Below are positions 23,481 to 31,253 of a stretch of DNA of 52,928 nt, piece after piece. Position numbers and translations under genes: made by a program. Below the pieces are notes generated by a model, which was not told where the DNA came from, searched no databases, and was given only the letters and a program-made list of their open reading frames with translations. The first letter of the stretch is position 1, and each line of letters starts with the position of its first letter. Source of the stretch: Planctomycetota bacterium (GTDB lineage Bacteria; Planctomycetota; Planctomycetia; Pirellulales; Pirellulaceae); the NCBI GenBank assembly GCA_016872725.1, contig VGZC01000039.1:1-52928 (forward strand), given 5' to 3'.

Positions 23481-25979
23481 ATGAAGAAGCCGTCGTTCGG
23501 TGCCGGGGGAATTCAAGGCGCGCTCGTTCGCCATGTCGAAAAAATCGTCTTCGGCGCCTGCGTCACCCTCTTCCTGCTGCTGACTTATGTCGGTTTCTCG
23601 CTGAAGGGGTACACCAAAGTGCCTCAACAGGTCCGCGAGTTGGCCGATCAGGCGCGCGCCAACGTCGATCGGGATACCTGGGAGAACATCCAAAACGATC
23701 CCGAACGGGTGACGCTCACCAAATACTCCGAATCGGTCAAGGAGGGAAACGTTCCGACCGTCGGAAACCTCTACCCCTACAATCAGCCGCTGAATCCGTT
23801 CATTCCCCGACCCCTCGTCAAACGCAAGGATCCCCAGCTCTTTCCCCCCGTTCAATTGATCGTGCGCGCCATCAACGCGCCGGTCGCGTTCAGGAATGAA
23901 GCCGAGTTACCCGATCGACTCGCCGAACTCAAGACGGCCACCGTCGGACCCCAAAAACCCAAGACCGAACGTCGGAGCAACAACCGTCGCGGTGGTTTCC
24001 CGGCCAGCGGCCCGGGCGCGGGCGGTTTCATGCCTCCCGGCGAAGAGGGAGACGGCGGCGCGGGCGGTCTCGCCGGACCGGATGGTGCCGGCGGCGCCGG
24101 TGGGCTGGCCGGACCGGGCGGATTCGAAGGCGGCGGAATCGGTGGCGGCTCGACCCCGCGCGTTTTCCGGAAACCCGAGGGCTGGCGGCCCGGCGGCGCG
24201 TTCGGCGCGGGCGGCATGATGGGTGGCGGCATGATGGGTGGCATGGGTAACGGCATGCGGAGCGGGCCCGGCGGACTCGGACCACCACCGGGCGGCGAGC
24301 CCGACGGAGGGCCGATGGGACCCGGCTCCGGTCCGGGATCCGGAAATGTGCCGCCAAGCGAGATCCTGAGCAAACCGAGCCACATCGTGTGCGTCCTCGC
24401 GCTCATTCCGTACGAAAAAGAGCTCGACGAATACAAACACGTGCTCGAGAACGCCGTTGGATACGATCCGCGCCGCGATCAGCCCAACTATGTCGCGGTC
24501 GTGGTCGAGCGCGCCGAGGTTCCTGCGGATCCGAGCGCCGAACTTGCATGGACGAAAGTCGGCAGTACAAACGATGCGTTCAAGGAAGTCGCCAAATGGG
24601 CCGGTACCGTGGAGGAGACGGCCAATCCGCTCTATGTGCTTCCCCGCACGTCGATGCCGATCCCCCCGATCATGCTTCGCGACGTCGACGAGTTCGTCGA
24701 TCATCCCGAAATCCCGAGAAAACACCAACAACTCGCCTCCAATACGCCCGGCAATACGGGACCTCAACCACCGGACTCCGGTGACGCGGAGGGCGACATT
24801 CCGGGAAGTGATGTGCCGAGCGGCCGATTGCCGGGCATGGGCGGCGGTTATCCGGGCATGCCGAGCGGACCGGGCGGTGGAGCCGGGATTCCGGGCATGC
24901 CGAGCGGACCGGGCGGTGGAGCCGGGATTCCGGGCATGCCGGGCGGTGAGGGCGACGGCGGCGCGGGACTCGCCGGACCGAGCGGAGGAGGCATGGCGGG
25001 CGGCATGATGAGCGGCCCGGGCGGAATGATGGGAGGCATGGGCGGCATGGGAGGCATGTCGTACGGCGGCATGCAGGTGACATCCGAGTTCAAATTGCTT
25101 CGGTTCTTTGATTTCACGGCCGAGCCCGGCAAGGAATACAAGTACCGCGTGCAGGTTCTCGTCGAGGATCCCAACCATCCGCAGGACCGGATGATGGATG
25201 TCTCAGCCCGAATGCTGGCCGACGATGTCGCGTCGCGCGTCGCCGACCTGCAATCCAAGGAACCCAAGGACGGCGCGCGGCAGCAGTTCTTCCGACGGTC
25301 CGATTGGAGTGAGGCCAGCGAGGCCGTTCGTCTGCCGTTGCCGGAACGGTTCTACGTGGGACCGACAGTGAAAGCCGGTCTCGTGTCCCATAAGAACGGG
25401 GCCCAGATGTCGCGCGATTGGCATGTCGTGAAGACGGCGTCCGTCGTGTGGGATGAGACTTGGGGTATTGACGTTGCTGTCGAGAAGGACGCGTTTGGTG
25501 GAGGAGTCCTCAATCAGAAAGGTGATATCGAGGCGGTCCATCCTCTAAACCTCGAGTTCAAAATCCTCAAGGACTACGACCTGCGCGCGAACTCCGTGCT
25601 CGTCGATGTGCGCGGTGGAGAAACCGTCGGTGGCGAGAAGTCCGATCCGCTCCTGGCGCCCAACGAGTGCGTCTTCCTCGACTCCGAAGGCAATATCGTC
25701 GTGCGGAATGAAATCGCCGACCTCGACGCGTATCGCCGATATGCGTTTGTCGAGGACGAGCCGTCATCGGATATGGGGAGCGGCGGCATGCCCGGCATGG
25801 GTGGTCCTGGCGAACCGGGCGGCATGGGCGGGCCCGGAGGCATGATGCCCAGCGGTCCTGGAGGGATGCCCGGCGGCATGTTTCCGAGCGGTCCGGGTGG
25901 CGGAGCCGGAAAAGGCAAGAACAACAGCGGCGGCGGCGGTGGCGGACGGGGCGGCGGTCGGCGCGGCTCGGGAAGCTAG
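23481..25979 (+). CDS. bitopic membrane protein of the pilM operon with three Gly/Met/Pro-rich linkers
   Basis: An 832-residue protein with one transmembrane helix near residues 22-42 (IVFGACVTLFLLLTYVGFSL) and the rest outside the cytoplasm. Three ordered blocks can be seen: about residues 45-160, 290-420 (HIVCVLALIPYEKELDEYKH) and 535-750 (LLRFFDFTAEPGKEYKYRVQV, which looks like a beta-rich fibronectin-like strand set). Between and after them are Gly-rich linkers with GGMMGG, PSGPGG and GAGIPGMP repeats. AAGGA at 23466-23470 precedes the ATG. It probably completes the platform begun by PilM, perhaps in the PilP position; no known family is recognised. Confidence 0.58.
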   Translation: MKKPSFGAGGIQGALVRHVEKIVFGACVTLFLLLTYVGFSLKGYTKVPQQVRELADQARANVDRDTWENIQNDPERVTLTKYSESVKEGNVPTVGNLYPYNQPLNPFIPRPLVKRKDPQLFPPVQLIVRAINAPVAFRNEAELPDRLAELKTATVGPQKPKTERRSNNRRGGFPASGPGAGGFMPPGEEGDGGAGGLAGPDGAGGAGGLAGPGGFEGGGIGGGSTPRVFRKPEGWRPGGAFGAGGMMGGGMMGGMGNGMRSGPGGLGPPPGGEPDGGPMGPGSGPGSGNVPPSEILSKPSHIVCVLALIPYEKELDEYKHVLENAVGYDPRRDQPNYVAVVVERAEVPADPSAELAWTKVGSTNDAFKEVAKWAGTVEETANPLYVLPRTSMPIPPIMLRDVDEFVDHPEIPRKHQQLASNTPGNTGPQPPDSGDAEGDIPGSDVPSGRLPGMGGGYPGMPSGPGGGAGIPGMPSGPGGGAGIPGMPGGEGDGGAGLAGPSGGGMAGGMMSGPGGMMGGMGGMGGMSYGGMQVTSEFKLLRFFDFTAEPGKEYKYRVQVLVEDPNHPQDRMMDVSARMLADDVASRVADLQSKEPKDGARQQFFRRSDWSEASEAVRLPLPERFYVGPTVKAGLVSHKNGAQMSRDWHVVKTASVVWDETWGIDVAVEKDAFGGGVLNQKGDIEAVHPLNLEFKILKDYDLRANSVLVDVRGGETVGGEKSDPLLAPNECVFLDSEGNIVVRNEIADLDAYRRYAFVEDEPSSDMGSGGMPGMGGPGEPGGMGGPGGMMPSGPGGMPGGMFPSGPGGGAGKGKNNSGGGGGGRGGGRRGSGS
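24852..24938 (+). repeat. 39-bp perfect tandem repeat (13 residues)
   Basis: A 39-base unit starting CCGGGCATGCCGAGCGGACC occurs at 24852-24890 and again, identical, at 24891-24929, followed by a partial copy. It encodes PGMPSGPGGGAGI twice. Identity at all positions suggests recent duplication within the linker. Confidence 0.95.
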
Positions 25980-26214
25980 CCCCGTGGGGCATGTGGCTTC
26001 CGGCGTGCCGAGTCTCTTTTCCGCATGCCTGCACCGTCCCAATCGGACGATTCCCCGCGCCCGTTCCCCCGTTTTGTGACCTACGCTTGAATGGGGCAGG
26101 CGACCTTGGCGCGAGGCCCCGGTCGCTCCGTATGCGCCGCCGCGCGAGGGCTCGTCCGAACCGGCACGGGACGCTCGACCGGCAAGGCGGTCTCCCAAGA
26201 CGGAACCGTAGGAC
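25980..26214. other. intergenic region after the pilM operon
   Basis: It begins with a small GCCCC-GT-GGGGC inverted repeat at 25979-25990 without a T run. No promoter or gene is clear. If the small ORF at 26215 is not real, the gap extends to 26459. Confidence 0.4.
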
Positions 26215-26454
26215 ATGGGTGGGACGAGTGCCCCGATCGACCACGCGAAAGCGTGGCAGTCGATTCTCGCCGGATTGCGGGAAGCGCAAGGCCAATGCGC
26301 ACTCGTGCTCTGCGACTTCGACCGGTTGCTGGACGACCTTCGCGACGTTTCGAACTCCGATCCGTCGGCGTCGGCGGCGAGCGAACCGGCCGTTGTTCGG
26401 GGTTCCGCGCACGATCGTCCCCCGCTCGGACGATTTCGGACCCCGGAGGCCTGA
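26215..26454 (+). CDS. small hypothetical protein
   Basis: A possible 79-residue protein (AWQSILAGLREAQGQCALVL followed by a Leu/Asp-rich helix), ending five bases before the SUMF1-domain gene. The first half reads like an amphipathic helical domain and the second is a low-complexity tail. No ribosome site sits at a normal distance from the ATG, and the family is unknown. It could also be an upstream leader ORF coupling into the next gene. Confidence 0.35.
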   Translation: MGGTSAPIDHAKAWQSILAGLREAQGQCALVLCDFDRLLDDLRDVSNSDPSASAASEPAVVRGSAHDRPPLGRFRTPEA

Positions 26455-26459
26455 ACGCG

Positions 26460-27473
26460 ATGGACGCTTGCACCGAACGCATGGACCTTACCTCGGCCGG
26501 CTCGCCGCCGCTGGGGAACGGCGGATCGAGCGGTGGGGTGTCGAGCGTGGAGCCGCCGGTGGCGTATGAATCGGACCAAGCGACCGTCGAGGCCCTTTTG
26601 CGCGACGGTCGGTGGGCCCTGCTCACGCGGCCCCGCATCGCCGCCGCGCTCGATACATCGGTGGTTCGCAAGGCGCGCGGCGCGCTCGACGAGGCCATGG
26701 CGCTGATTCCTGAAGGTCTTGTAACGGTCTGGGGGCGCAACTGGAAGGTCTTGGATACGGACTCCGAACCCGTTCGCGTGCGAGTCGCCGTCGCCGCGTT
26801 CCACCTCGATCGGCACGCGGTCACGCGGCGCGAGTACGCTCGATTCGTCATGGACGGGGGATACGAGCAAACGGCGTTATGGGATGAGCCCGTTCGGACG
26901 GCCGTGCATGAGCTTGTGGACGACACGGGGCGGCCGGGCCCGCACGGCTGGCGAAACGGAACTTATCCGGACGGAACGGCCGAGCATCCGGTCGTGGGCG
27001 TTTGCTGGTACGAGGCGCGGGCCTTCGCGCGGTGGATCGGAAAACGCCTGCCGACCGACGCGGAGTGGATCAAGGCGGCGTCCTGGCCGACGATCGCGGG
27101 TCGGCAGGTGGACCCCCGCGCGTTTCCGTGGGGCGACCTTTTCGATGCGGCGCGCGCCAATCTCTGGGAAACGCGGATCGGCGGAACTCGACCCGTTGAC
27201 GATTTCGCGGCCGGAGACAATCCGGTCGGCGTCCGTCAACTGATCGGCAACGTCTGGGAATGGACGTCGTCCGACTTCGGCGCTTTCGATGCGGGCGCCG
27301 AGATCATGGCGGACGGACCGCTCAAGAGCCTGCGCGGCGGCGCGTACGACACGTACTTTCCCCAGCAGGCATCGTGGCGATTCCAAAGCGGCGACGACGT
27401 GCTCGTCCGGCGACCCAACATCGGATTCCGCTGCGCGCTGTGCGCGTGCGATGTGGAGGGTCTTGCGCGATGA
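26460..27473 (+). CDS. SUMF1/EgtB/PvdO-family (formylglycine-generating-enzyme-like) domain protein
   Basis: A 337-residue protein. After a variable first 85 residues the SUMF1-like fold is clear: FHLDRHAVTRREYARFV, HPVVGVCWYEARAFARWIGKRLPTDAEW, FPWGD, NLWE, NPVGVRQLIGNVWEWTSSDF, LRGGAYDT and the ending RRPNIGFRCA. Family members range from formylglycine-generating enzymes to non-catalytic scaffold domains; the sequence does not settle which. There is no signal peptide. GGAGG at 26445-26449 supports ATG 26460. Its stop overlaps the start of the GTPase gene by four bases, so the two are made together. Confidence 0.85.
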   Translation: MDACTERMDLTSAGSPPLGNGGSSGGVSSVEPPVAYESDQATVEALLRDGRWALLTRPRIAAALDTSVVRKARGALDEAMALIPEGLVTVWGRNWKVLDTDSEPVRVRVAVAAFHLDRHAVTRREYARFVMDGGYEQTALWDEPVRTAVHELVDDTGRPGPHGWRNGTYPDGTAEHPVVGVCWYEARAFARWIGKRLPTDAEWIKAASWPTIAGRQVDPRAFPWGDLFDAARANLWETRIGGTRPVDDFAAGDNPVGVRQLIGNVWEWTSSDFGAFDAGAEIMADGPLKSLRGGAYDTYFPQQASWRFQSGDDVLVRRPNIGFRCALCACDVEGLAR

Positions 27474-28360
27474 ACTCGGTGCCCCTCGATTCGTTTCGCC
27501 TTGCGAGGTACGCCCGATCGGTTTCGTGCTTCATTTGCGGCGAAGAGAACCTCTATGACGCCGATCGATGCCGGCACTGCCGCGCGCCGCTGGCGCTCAC
27601 CTATCAGATCGCGAACCAAAAACGGCCGCCCCGCATGATGGCCGTGCTGGCTCCACCCGGTTCCGGCAAGACCGTCTATCTGGGCATCGTCACCGACATC
27701 CTCGCTCGACGAGACGGCGCGGGACAGCTCACCGCGCGGGGCGCGTTTTCGGTCGCCCTGTGGCAAGCGGCGGTCACGAACCTCACCGAGGGTTGGTATC
27801 CGCAATCGACGCACGACGATCCGAGCGGTTGGAGCTGGGTCCATTGCCGGCTCGCGGGCGCGCTGCGCCGACCGGTCGAAGTCATCGTTCCCGACATATC
27901 GGGACGGGCCATGGAACGGGAATTGGAATGTCCCCACAGCCAGCCCTTCCTCAACATCGTGCTCCGAAAATGCGGCGGCGCCGCGATCCTGCTCGACGCC
28001 GGCCGCTTGGCGCAAGGGGACCGCGCTCCCGATTTCTTCGCGCTCAAGTGCATCACCTACTTGTCCGAATTGAACACGACGCGGCGCGGTTGGTCGTCGC
28101 GTCCGATCGCGATCGTGCTGAGCAAATCGGACGCCGCGCCCGACGCGTTCACCGATCCGCGCAAGTTCCTGCGGCGCTGCGCGCCGGGTACCTGGCACCA
28201 GATCCGCGAACATCTTCAGACGGTCGCCTTCTTCGCGACGGCGACGACGGCCGGCACGGCGTGGCAGCGCGTGAACGGAGCGCGCGTGGCGTTTCCGCTG
28301 CGCGTCGAGCCGCGGGGCGTCGTCGAACCGATCGAATGGCTGATCCCCCGACTGCGATAG
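27470..28360 (+). CDS. zinc-ribbon P-loop GTPase-like protein
   Basis: A 296-residue protein. Residues 20-37 form a zinc ribbon (CFIC and CRHC), followed by a P-loop domain: APPGSGKTVYLG (Walker A, GSGKT at 64-68), VIVPDISGRAMEREL (switch region with a DxxG-like DISG), AAILLDAGRL, and IAIVLSKSD (like the guanine-specifying N/TKxD). The pattern resembles the DO-GTPase group of bacterial TRAFAC GTPases known from predicted conflict and signalling systems; that assignment is inference. The ATG overlaps the SUMF1-gene stop (ATGA), with TGGAGGG at 27454-27460 as ribosome site. Co-translation suggests the two act as a module. Confidence 0.72.
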   Translation: MNSVPLDSFRLARYARSVSCFICGEENLYDADRCRHCRAPLALTYQIANQKRPPRMMAVLAPPGSGKTVYLGIVTDILARRDGAGQLTARGAFSVALWQAAVTNLTEGWYPQSTHDDPSGWSWVHCRLAGALRRPVEVIVPDISGRAMERELECPHSQPFLNIVLRKCGGAAILLDAGRLAQGDRAPDFFALKCITYLSELNTTRRGWSSRPIAIVLSKSDAAPDAFTDPRKFLRRCAPGTWHQIREHLQTVAFFATATTAGTAWQRVNGARVAFPLRVEPRGVVEPIEWLIPRLR

Positions 28361-28518
28361 GCCGACGGGGAGTCGGCGGGAACGCGAGGCGGGGTCCGCG
28401 CGCGGCGGCAAACCGGTCGTGCTCCATGCCGAGCGCGTCCGATATGTGCTAGATTGGTCTGAGCGCGGCCGTCCGATCACGGCGGACCGAAGCGCGCCCC
28501 GTTCCCCTCGAATCGGCG

Positions 28519-29790
28519 ATGCGAGCCATGGACCATCGATCGTTGCCCGGAGGCGCGGCCGAGCCGTCTTCCGAAGCGTTGCCGCCCTTCCAAGTGCAAC
28601 CGGCGGCACGGGTCGTGCGATTGCCGCCCTACATGTTCGGCCGAATCAACAGCCTGCTGTACGAGAAGCGGCGGGCCGGCAACGATGTGATCGACTTGGG
28701 AATGGGGAACCCGAGCGAGCCGCCTCCGTCGATCGTCATCGAGAAATTGGCGGAAGCGGCCGCCGATCCCGACAACCACGGCTACAGCAAGTCGAACGGG
28801 ATCCTGAATCTGAGACGCGAGGTCGCCAGCAAATACCTGAAGAAGTTCGGCGTGCGGCTCGATCCGGTCCATGAGATCATGGTCTGCCTCGGCTCGAAGG
28901 AAGGCTTCAGCCATATGTGCCTCGCCCTGATGGGCCCGGGCGACACGGCGATCACTCCCGCTCCGTTCTTCCCCGTGCACATGTACGCCGTCGCGCTCGC
29001 CGCCGGCAATGTCATCGCGCTCGAAGTCAACGACAGCGAACGCTATCTCTCCAATATCGCCTATACCTGCCGGCACCTCTATCCCAAGCCGAAACTGCTC
29101 ATCATCAACTACCCGCACAACCCGTCGGGCGTGACCGTCGAACAGGCGTTCTTCGACGAAATCGTCCAACTCGCGCGGCGCTACGGCCTGATGGTGATCA
29201 GCGATTTCGCCTACGCCGACATCGCGTTCGACGGGTACCAGCCGCCAAGCTTCCTCGCGTCACGCGGGGCGATCGATGTCGGCGTCGAGTTCACGACGAT
29301 GAGCAAGGGCTATAACATGGCCGGATGGCGCGTCGGTTTCTGCTGCGGGAACCCGGAGATGATCCGCGCGCTGGGCGTCATCAAGGGATACTACGACTAC
29401 GGCATGTTCCAGGCGATCCAGATCGCCGCGATCGTCGCCCTGCGCCACACCGAGGCGAACGTCGAGTCGCAGGCCAGGCTCTATCAAAAACGCCGCGATG
29501 TCCTCGTCGATGGACTGCGGCGGATCGGCTGGCAGGTCGATCCGCCACGCGCGGGCATGTTCGCCTGGGCGCGAATCCCCGAAATCTGGCGAAACCGCAT
29601 GAGCACGATGGACTTCGCCATGTTCCTCCTCGAACAGGGCGATGTCGCCGTTAGCCCGGGAAGCGGGTTCGGGCCCGCCGGCGAGGGATTCCTGCGGCTG
29701 GCGCTCGTCGAAAACGACAACCGCTTGCGCCAAGCCGTACGCCAGATCGGCCGTTGCCTCGAGCGCGAGCAGGACGAGGTCGCCGTCTAG
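28519..29790 (+). CDS. class I PLP-dependent aminotransferase (AlaC/LL-DAP aminotransferase-like)
   Basis: A 423-residue fold-type I aminotransferase. Evidence: [14 protein letters not shown] at the substrate entry, [16 protein letters not shown], the NYPHNPSGV segment, [14 protein letters not shown] (Asp that pairs with the cofactor nitrogen), [16 protein letters not shown] with the Schiff-base Lys, and the C-terminal [10 protein letters not shown] carrying the substrate-binding Arg. The best match in my memory is AlaC-type alanine transaminases and related LL-diaminopimelate aminotransferases; the choice of substrate is open. Two ATGs (28519 and 28528) are possible, neither with a clear ribosome site. 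It precedes carA in the same direction. Confidence 0.88.
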   Translation: MRAMDHRSLPGGAAEPSSEALPPFQVQPAARVVRLPPYMFGRINSLLYEKRRAGNDVIDLGMGNPSEPPPSIVIEKLAEAAADPDNHGYSKSNGILNLRREVASKYLKKFGVRLDPVHEIMVCLGSKEGFSHMCLALMGPGDTAITPAPFFPVHMYAVALAAGNVIALEVNDSERYLSNIAYTCRHLYPKPKLLIINYPHNPSGVTVEQAFFDEIVQLARRYGLMVISDFAYADIAFDGYQPPSFLASRGAIDVGVEFTTMSKGYNMAGWRVGFCCGNPEMIRALGVIKGYYDYGMFQAIQIAAIVALRHTEANVESQARLYQKRRDVLVDGLRRIGWQVDPPRAGMFAWARIPEIWRNRMSTMDFAMFLLEQGDVAVSPGSGFGPAGEGFLRLALVENDNRLRQAVRQIGRCLEREQDEVAV

Positions 29791-29845
29791 ACGATTCGAG
29801 CCGGGACTCCATTTGCCCGTTCTTCCGACCGAACCGAACGGCATT

Positions 29846-29851
29846 ATAATC
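29846..29851 (+). promoter_or_regulatory. perfect -10 box upstream of carA
   Basis: TATAAT at 29846-29851 is a perfect -10 hexamer. The region 17 bases upstream has no good -35, so an activator may be required. It would place the carA transcript start near 29858 and leave a structured leader of about 215 nt. Confidence 0.5.
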
Positions 29852-29887
29852 GAGTCACGACCGGCCCCGAGCCGCGCAATAAAAATA

Positions 29888-29973
29888 GGAGGGTTCCTGC
29901 TCGCCGCAACAGAAACCCTCCCCTTTGGCTGTCCGGACATTCGGTGGAACCGTTTGCCCGGAGACCCACAGCC
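29888..29973 (+). promoter_or_regulatory. structured carA leader with two stem-loops
   Basis: Two stems lie between the -10 box and carA. Stem 1 is GGAGGGTT (29888-29895) with AACCCTCC (29914-29921), an 18-base loop. Stem 2 is nested: GGCTGT (29927-29932) with ACAGCC (29968-29973), then CCGG (29933-29936) with CCGG (29958-29961), then CGGT (29942-29945) with ACCG (29949-29952). On the minus strand stem 1 is followed by a T-rich TATTTTTATT, so it could also act as a terminator for antisense transcription. Candidate cis-regulatory RNA; no known riboswitch class recognised. Confidence 0.5.
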
Positions 29974-30072
29974 GTATCCACGGTATCGGGTCGGCTCGAT
30001 CGGTCACTTGAACACCGGCGCGACGCGCGTCGTGAATCCCCCGAATTCGCGCGGACACAAGCAGCACCAGCG

Positions 30073-31230
30073 ATGCATTTGAACCAACCCGCAAAACTTG
30101 CCCTGGAAGACGGAACCGTCTTTACGGGCGAGTCATTCGGCGCCGAGGGCGAGGTCGACGGCGAAGTCGTCTTCAACACGTCGATGACCGGCTATCAGGA
30201 AATCCTGAGCGACCCGAGCTATCGCGGACAGATCGTCACGATGACCTATCCGGAAATCGGCAACTATGGGGTGAATGACGAGGACTTGGAGAGCCGGAAA
30301 CCACACCTCGCCGGGTTCATCGTGCGGCAGGCGAGCCGGCGGGTGAGCAATTTCCGAGCGACCGGCCGACTGCACGATTTCCTGCGAAGCCACGGCATCG
30401 TCGGACTCGCCGGAATCGACACCCGCGCCCTCGTCCGCCGCATCCGAACGCGCGGCGCGCTCAAGGGCGTCGTCTCGACGCGCGATCTCGACGACCGGCG
30501 GCTCGTCGACAAAGCCAAGTCCAGCCCCGGACTCGTCGGCCGGGACCTTGTGCGCGAGGTTCTTCCCGATCGGATGCGGGAATGGGATTCGGGCCTCAGT
30601 CCGTGGGCTTTCTTGCCGGGCCGATCGGGATCGTCGACCCGGTCCGCCGACGAGCCCCGCGTCGCCGCCCTCGATTTCGGCATGAAGTGGAACATCGCGC
30701 GCCATCTTCGCGACATGGGATGCCGCGTGACGATCCTGCCCGGCAACGCGACGGCCGCCGAGATCCTCGACCTGCGTCCCGACGGGATCTTCCTGTCGAA
30801 CGGACCGGGCGACCCCGAACCCATTGACTACGCGATCCGCGCGATCCGCGAACTCCTGGGCAAAGTCCCCATCTTCGGCATTTGTCTGGGACACCAGCTC
30901 TTGGCGCTCGCCTGCGGCGCGAAAACCTATAAGCTCAAATTCGGCCATCGAGGCGCCAACCAACCCGTGCTCCATTTGCCGACCGGAAAAGTGGAAATCA
31001 CGTCGCAGAATCACGGGTTCGCCGTCGAGCGGGAGTCGCTCCCCGATTGTCTTGAAGTGACGCATATCCACCTGAACGATGAGACGATCGCCGGTGTGCG
31101 CCACCGCGCGTTGCCGGCGTTCGGCGTTCAGTACCATCCCGAGGCGTCGGCGGGGCCCCACGACAGCCGATACCTGTTCCACGCGTTCCGGGAACTGATG
31201 ACCGGTTCGGCTCAGCCAGCCGGCGCTTGA
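30073..31230 (+). CDS. carA: carbamoyl-phosphate synthase small subunit (glutaminase)
   Basis: Releases ammonia from glutamine and passes it to CarB for carbamoyl phosphate, used for arginine and pyrimidines. The 385-residue protein has the N-terminal domain (LALEDGTVFTGESFGAEG, FNTSMTGYQEILSDPSYRGQ) and a class I glutaminase domain with GICLGHQLLALACGA (nucleophile Cys), GHRGANQPV, ITSQNHGFAV and FGVQYHPEASAGPHD (His and Glu of the triad). ATG 30073 begins the family core; no good ribosome site is visible, so initiation may be weak or use the structured leader. carB is 17 kb away on the other strand. Confidence 0.96.
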   Translation: MHLNQPAKLALEDGTVFTGESFGAEGEVDGEVVFNTSMTGYQEILSDPSYRGQIVTMTYPEIGNYGVNDEDLESRKPHLAGFIVRQASRRVSNFRATGRLHDFLRSHGIVGLAGIDTRALVRRIRTRGALKGVVSTRDLDDRRLVDKAKSSPGLVGRDLVREVLPDRMREWDSGLSPWAFLPGRSGSSTRSADEPRVAALDFGMKWNIARHLRDMGCRVTILPGNATAAEILDLRPDGIFLSNGPGDPEPIDYAIRAIRELLGKVPIFGICLGHQLLALACGAKTYKLKFGHRGANQPVLHLPTGKVEITSQNHGFAVERESLPDCLEVTHIHLNDETIAGVRHRALPAFGVQYHPEASAGPHDSRYLFHAFRELMTGSAQPAGA

Positions 31231-31253
31231 TGCGATAGGGAGGGTTTTGCAGG

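Noticed and set aside
26091-26459. In-frame upstream extension of the SUMF1 gene
   Set aside because: The stretch is rich in Arg, Gly and Pro and lacks a ribosome site, whereas ATG 26460 has GGAGG ten bases upstream.
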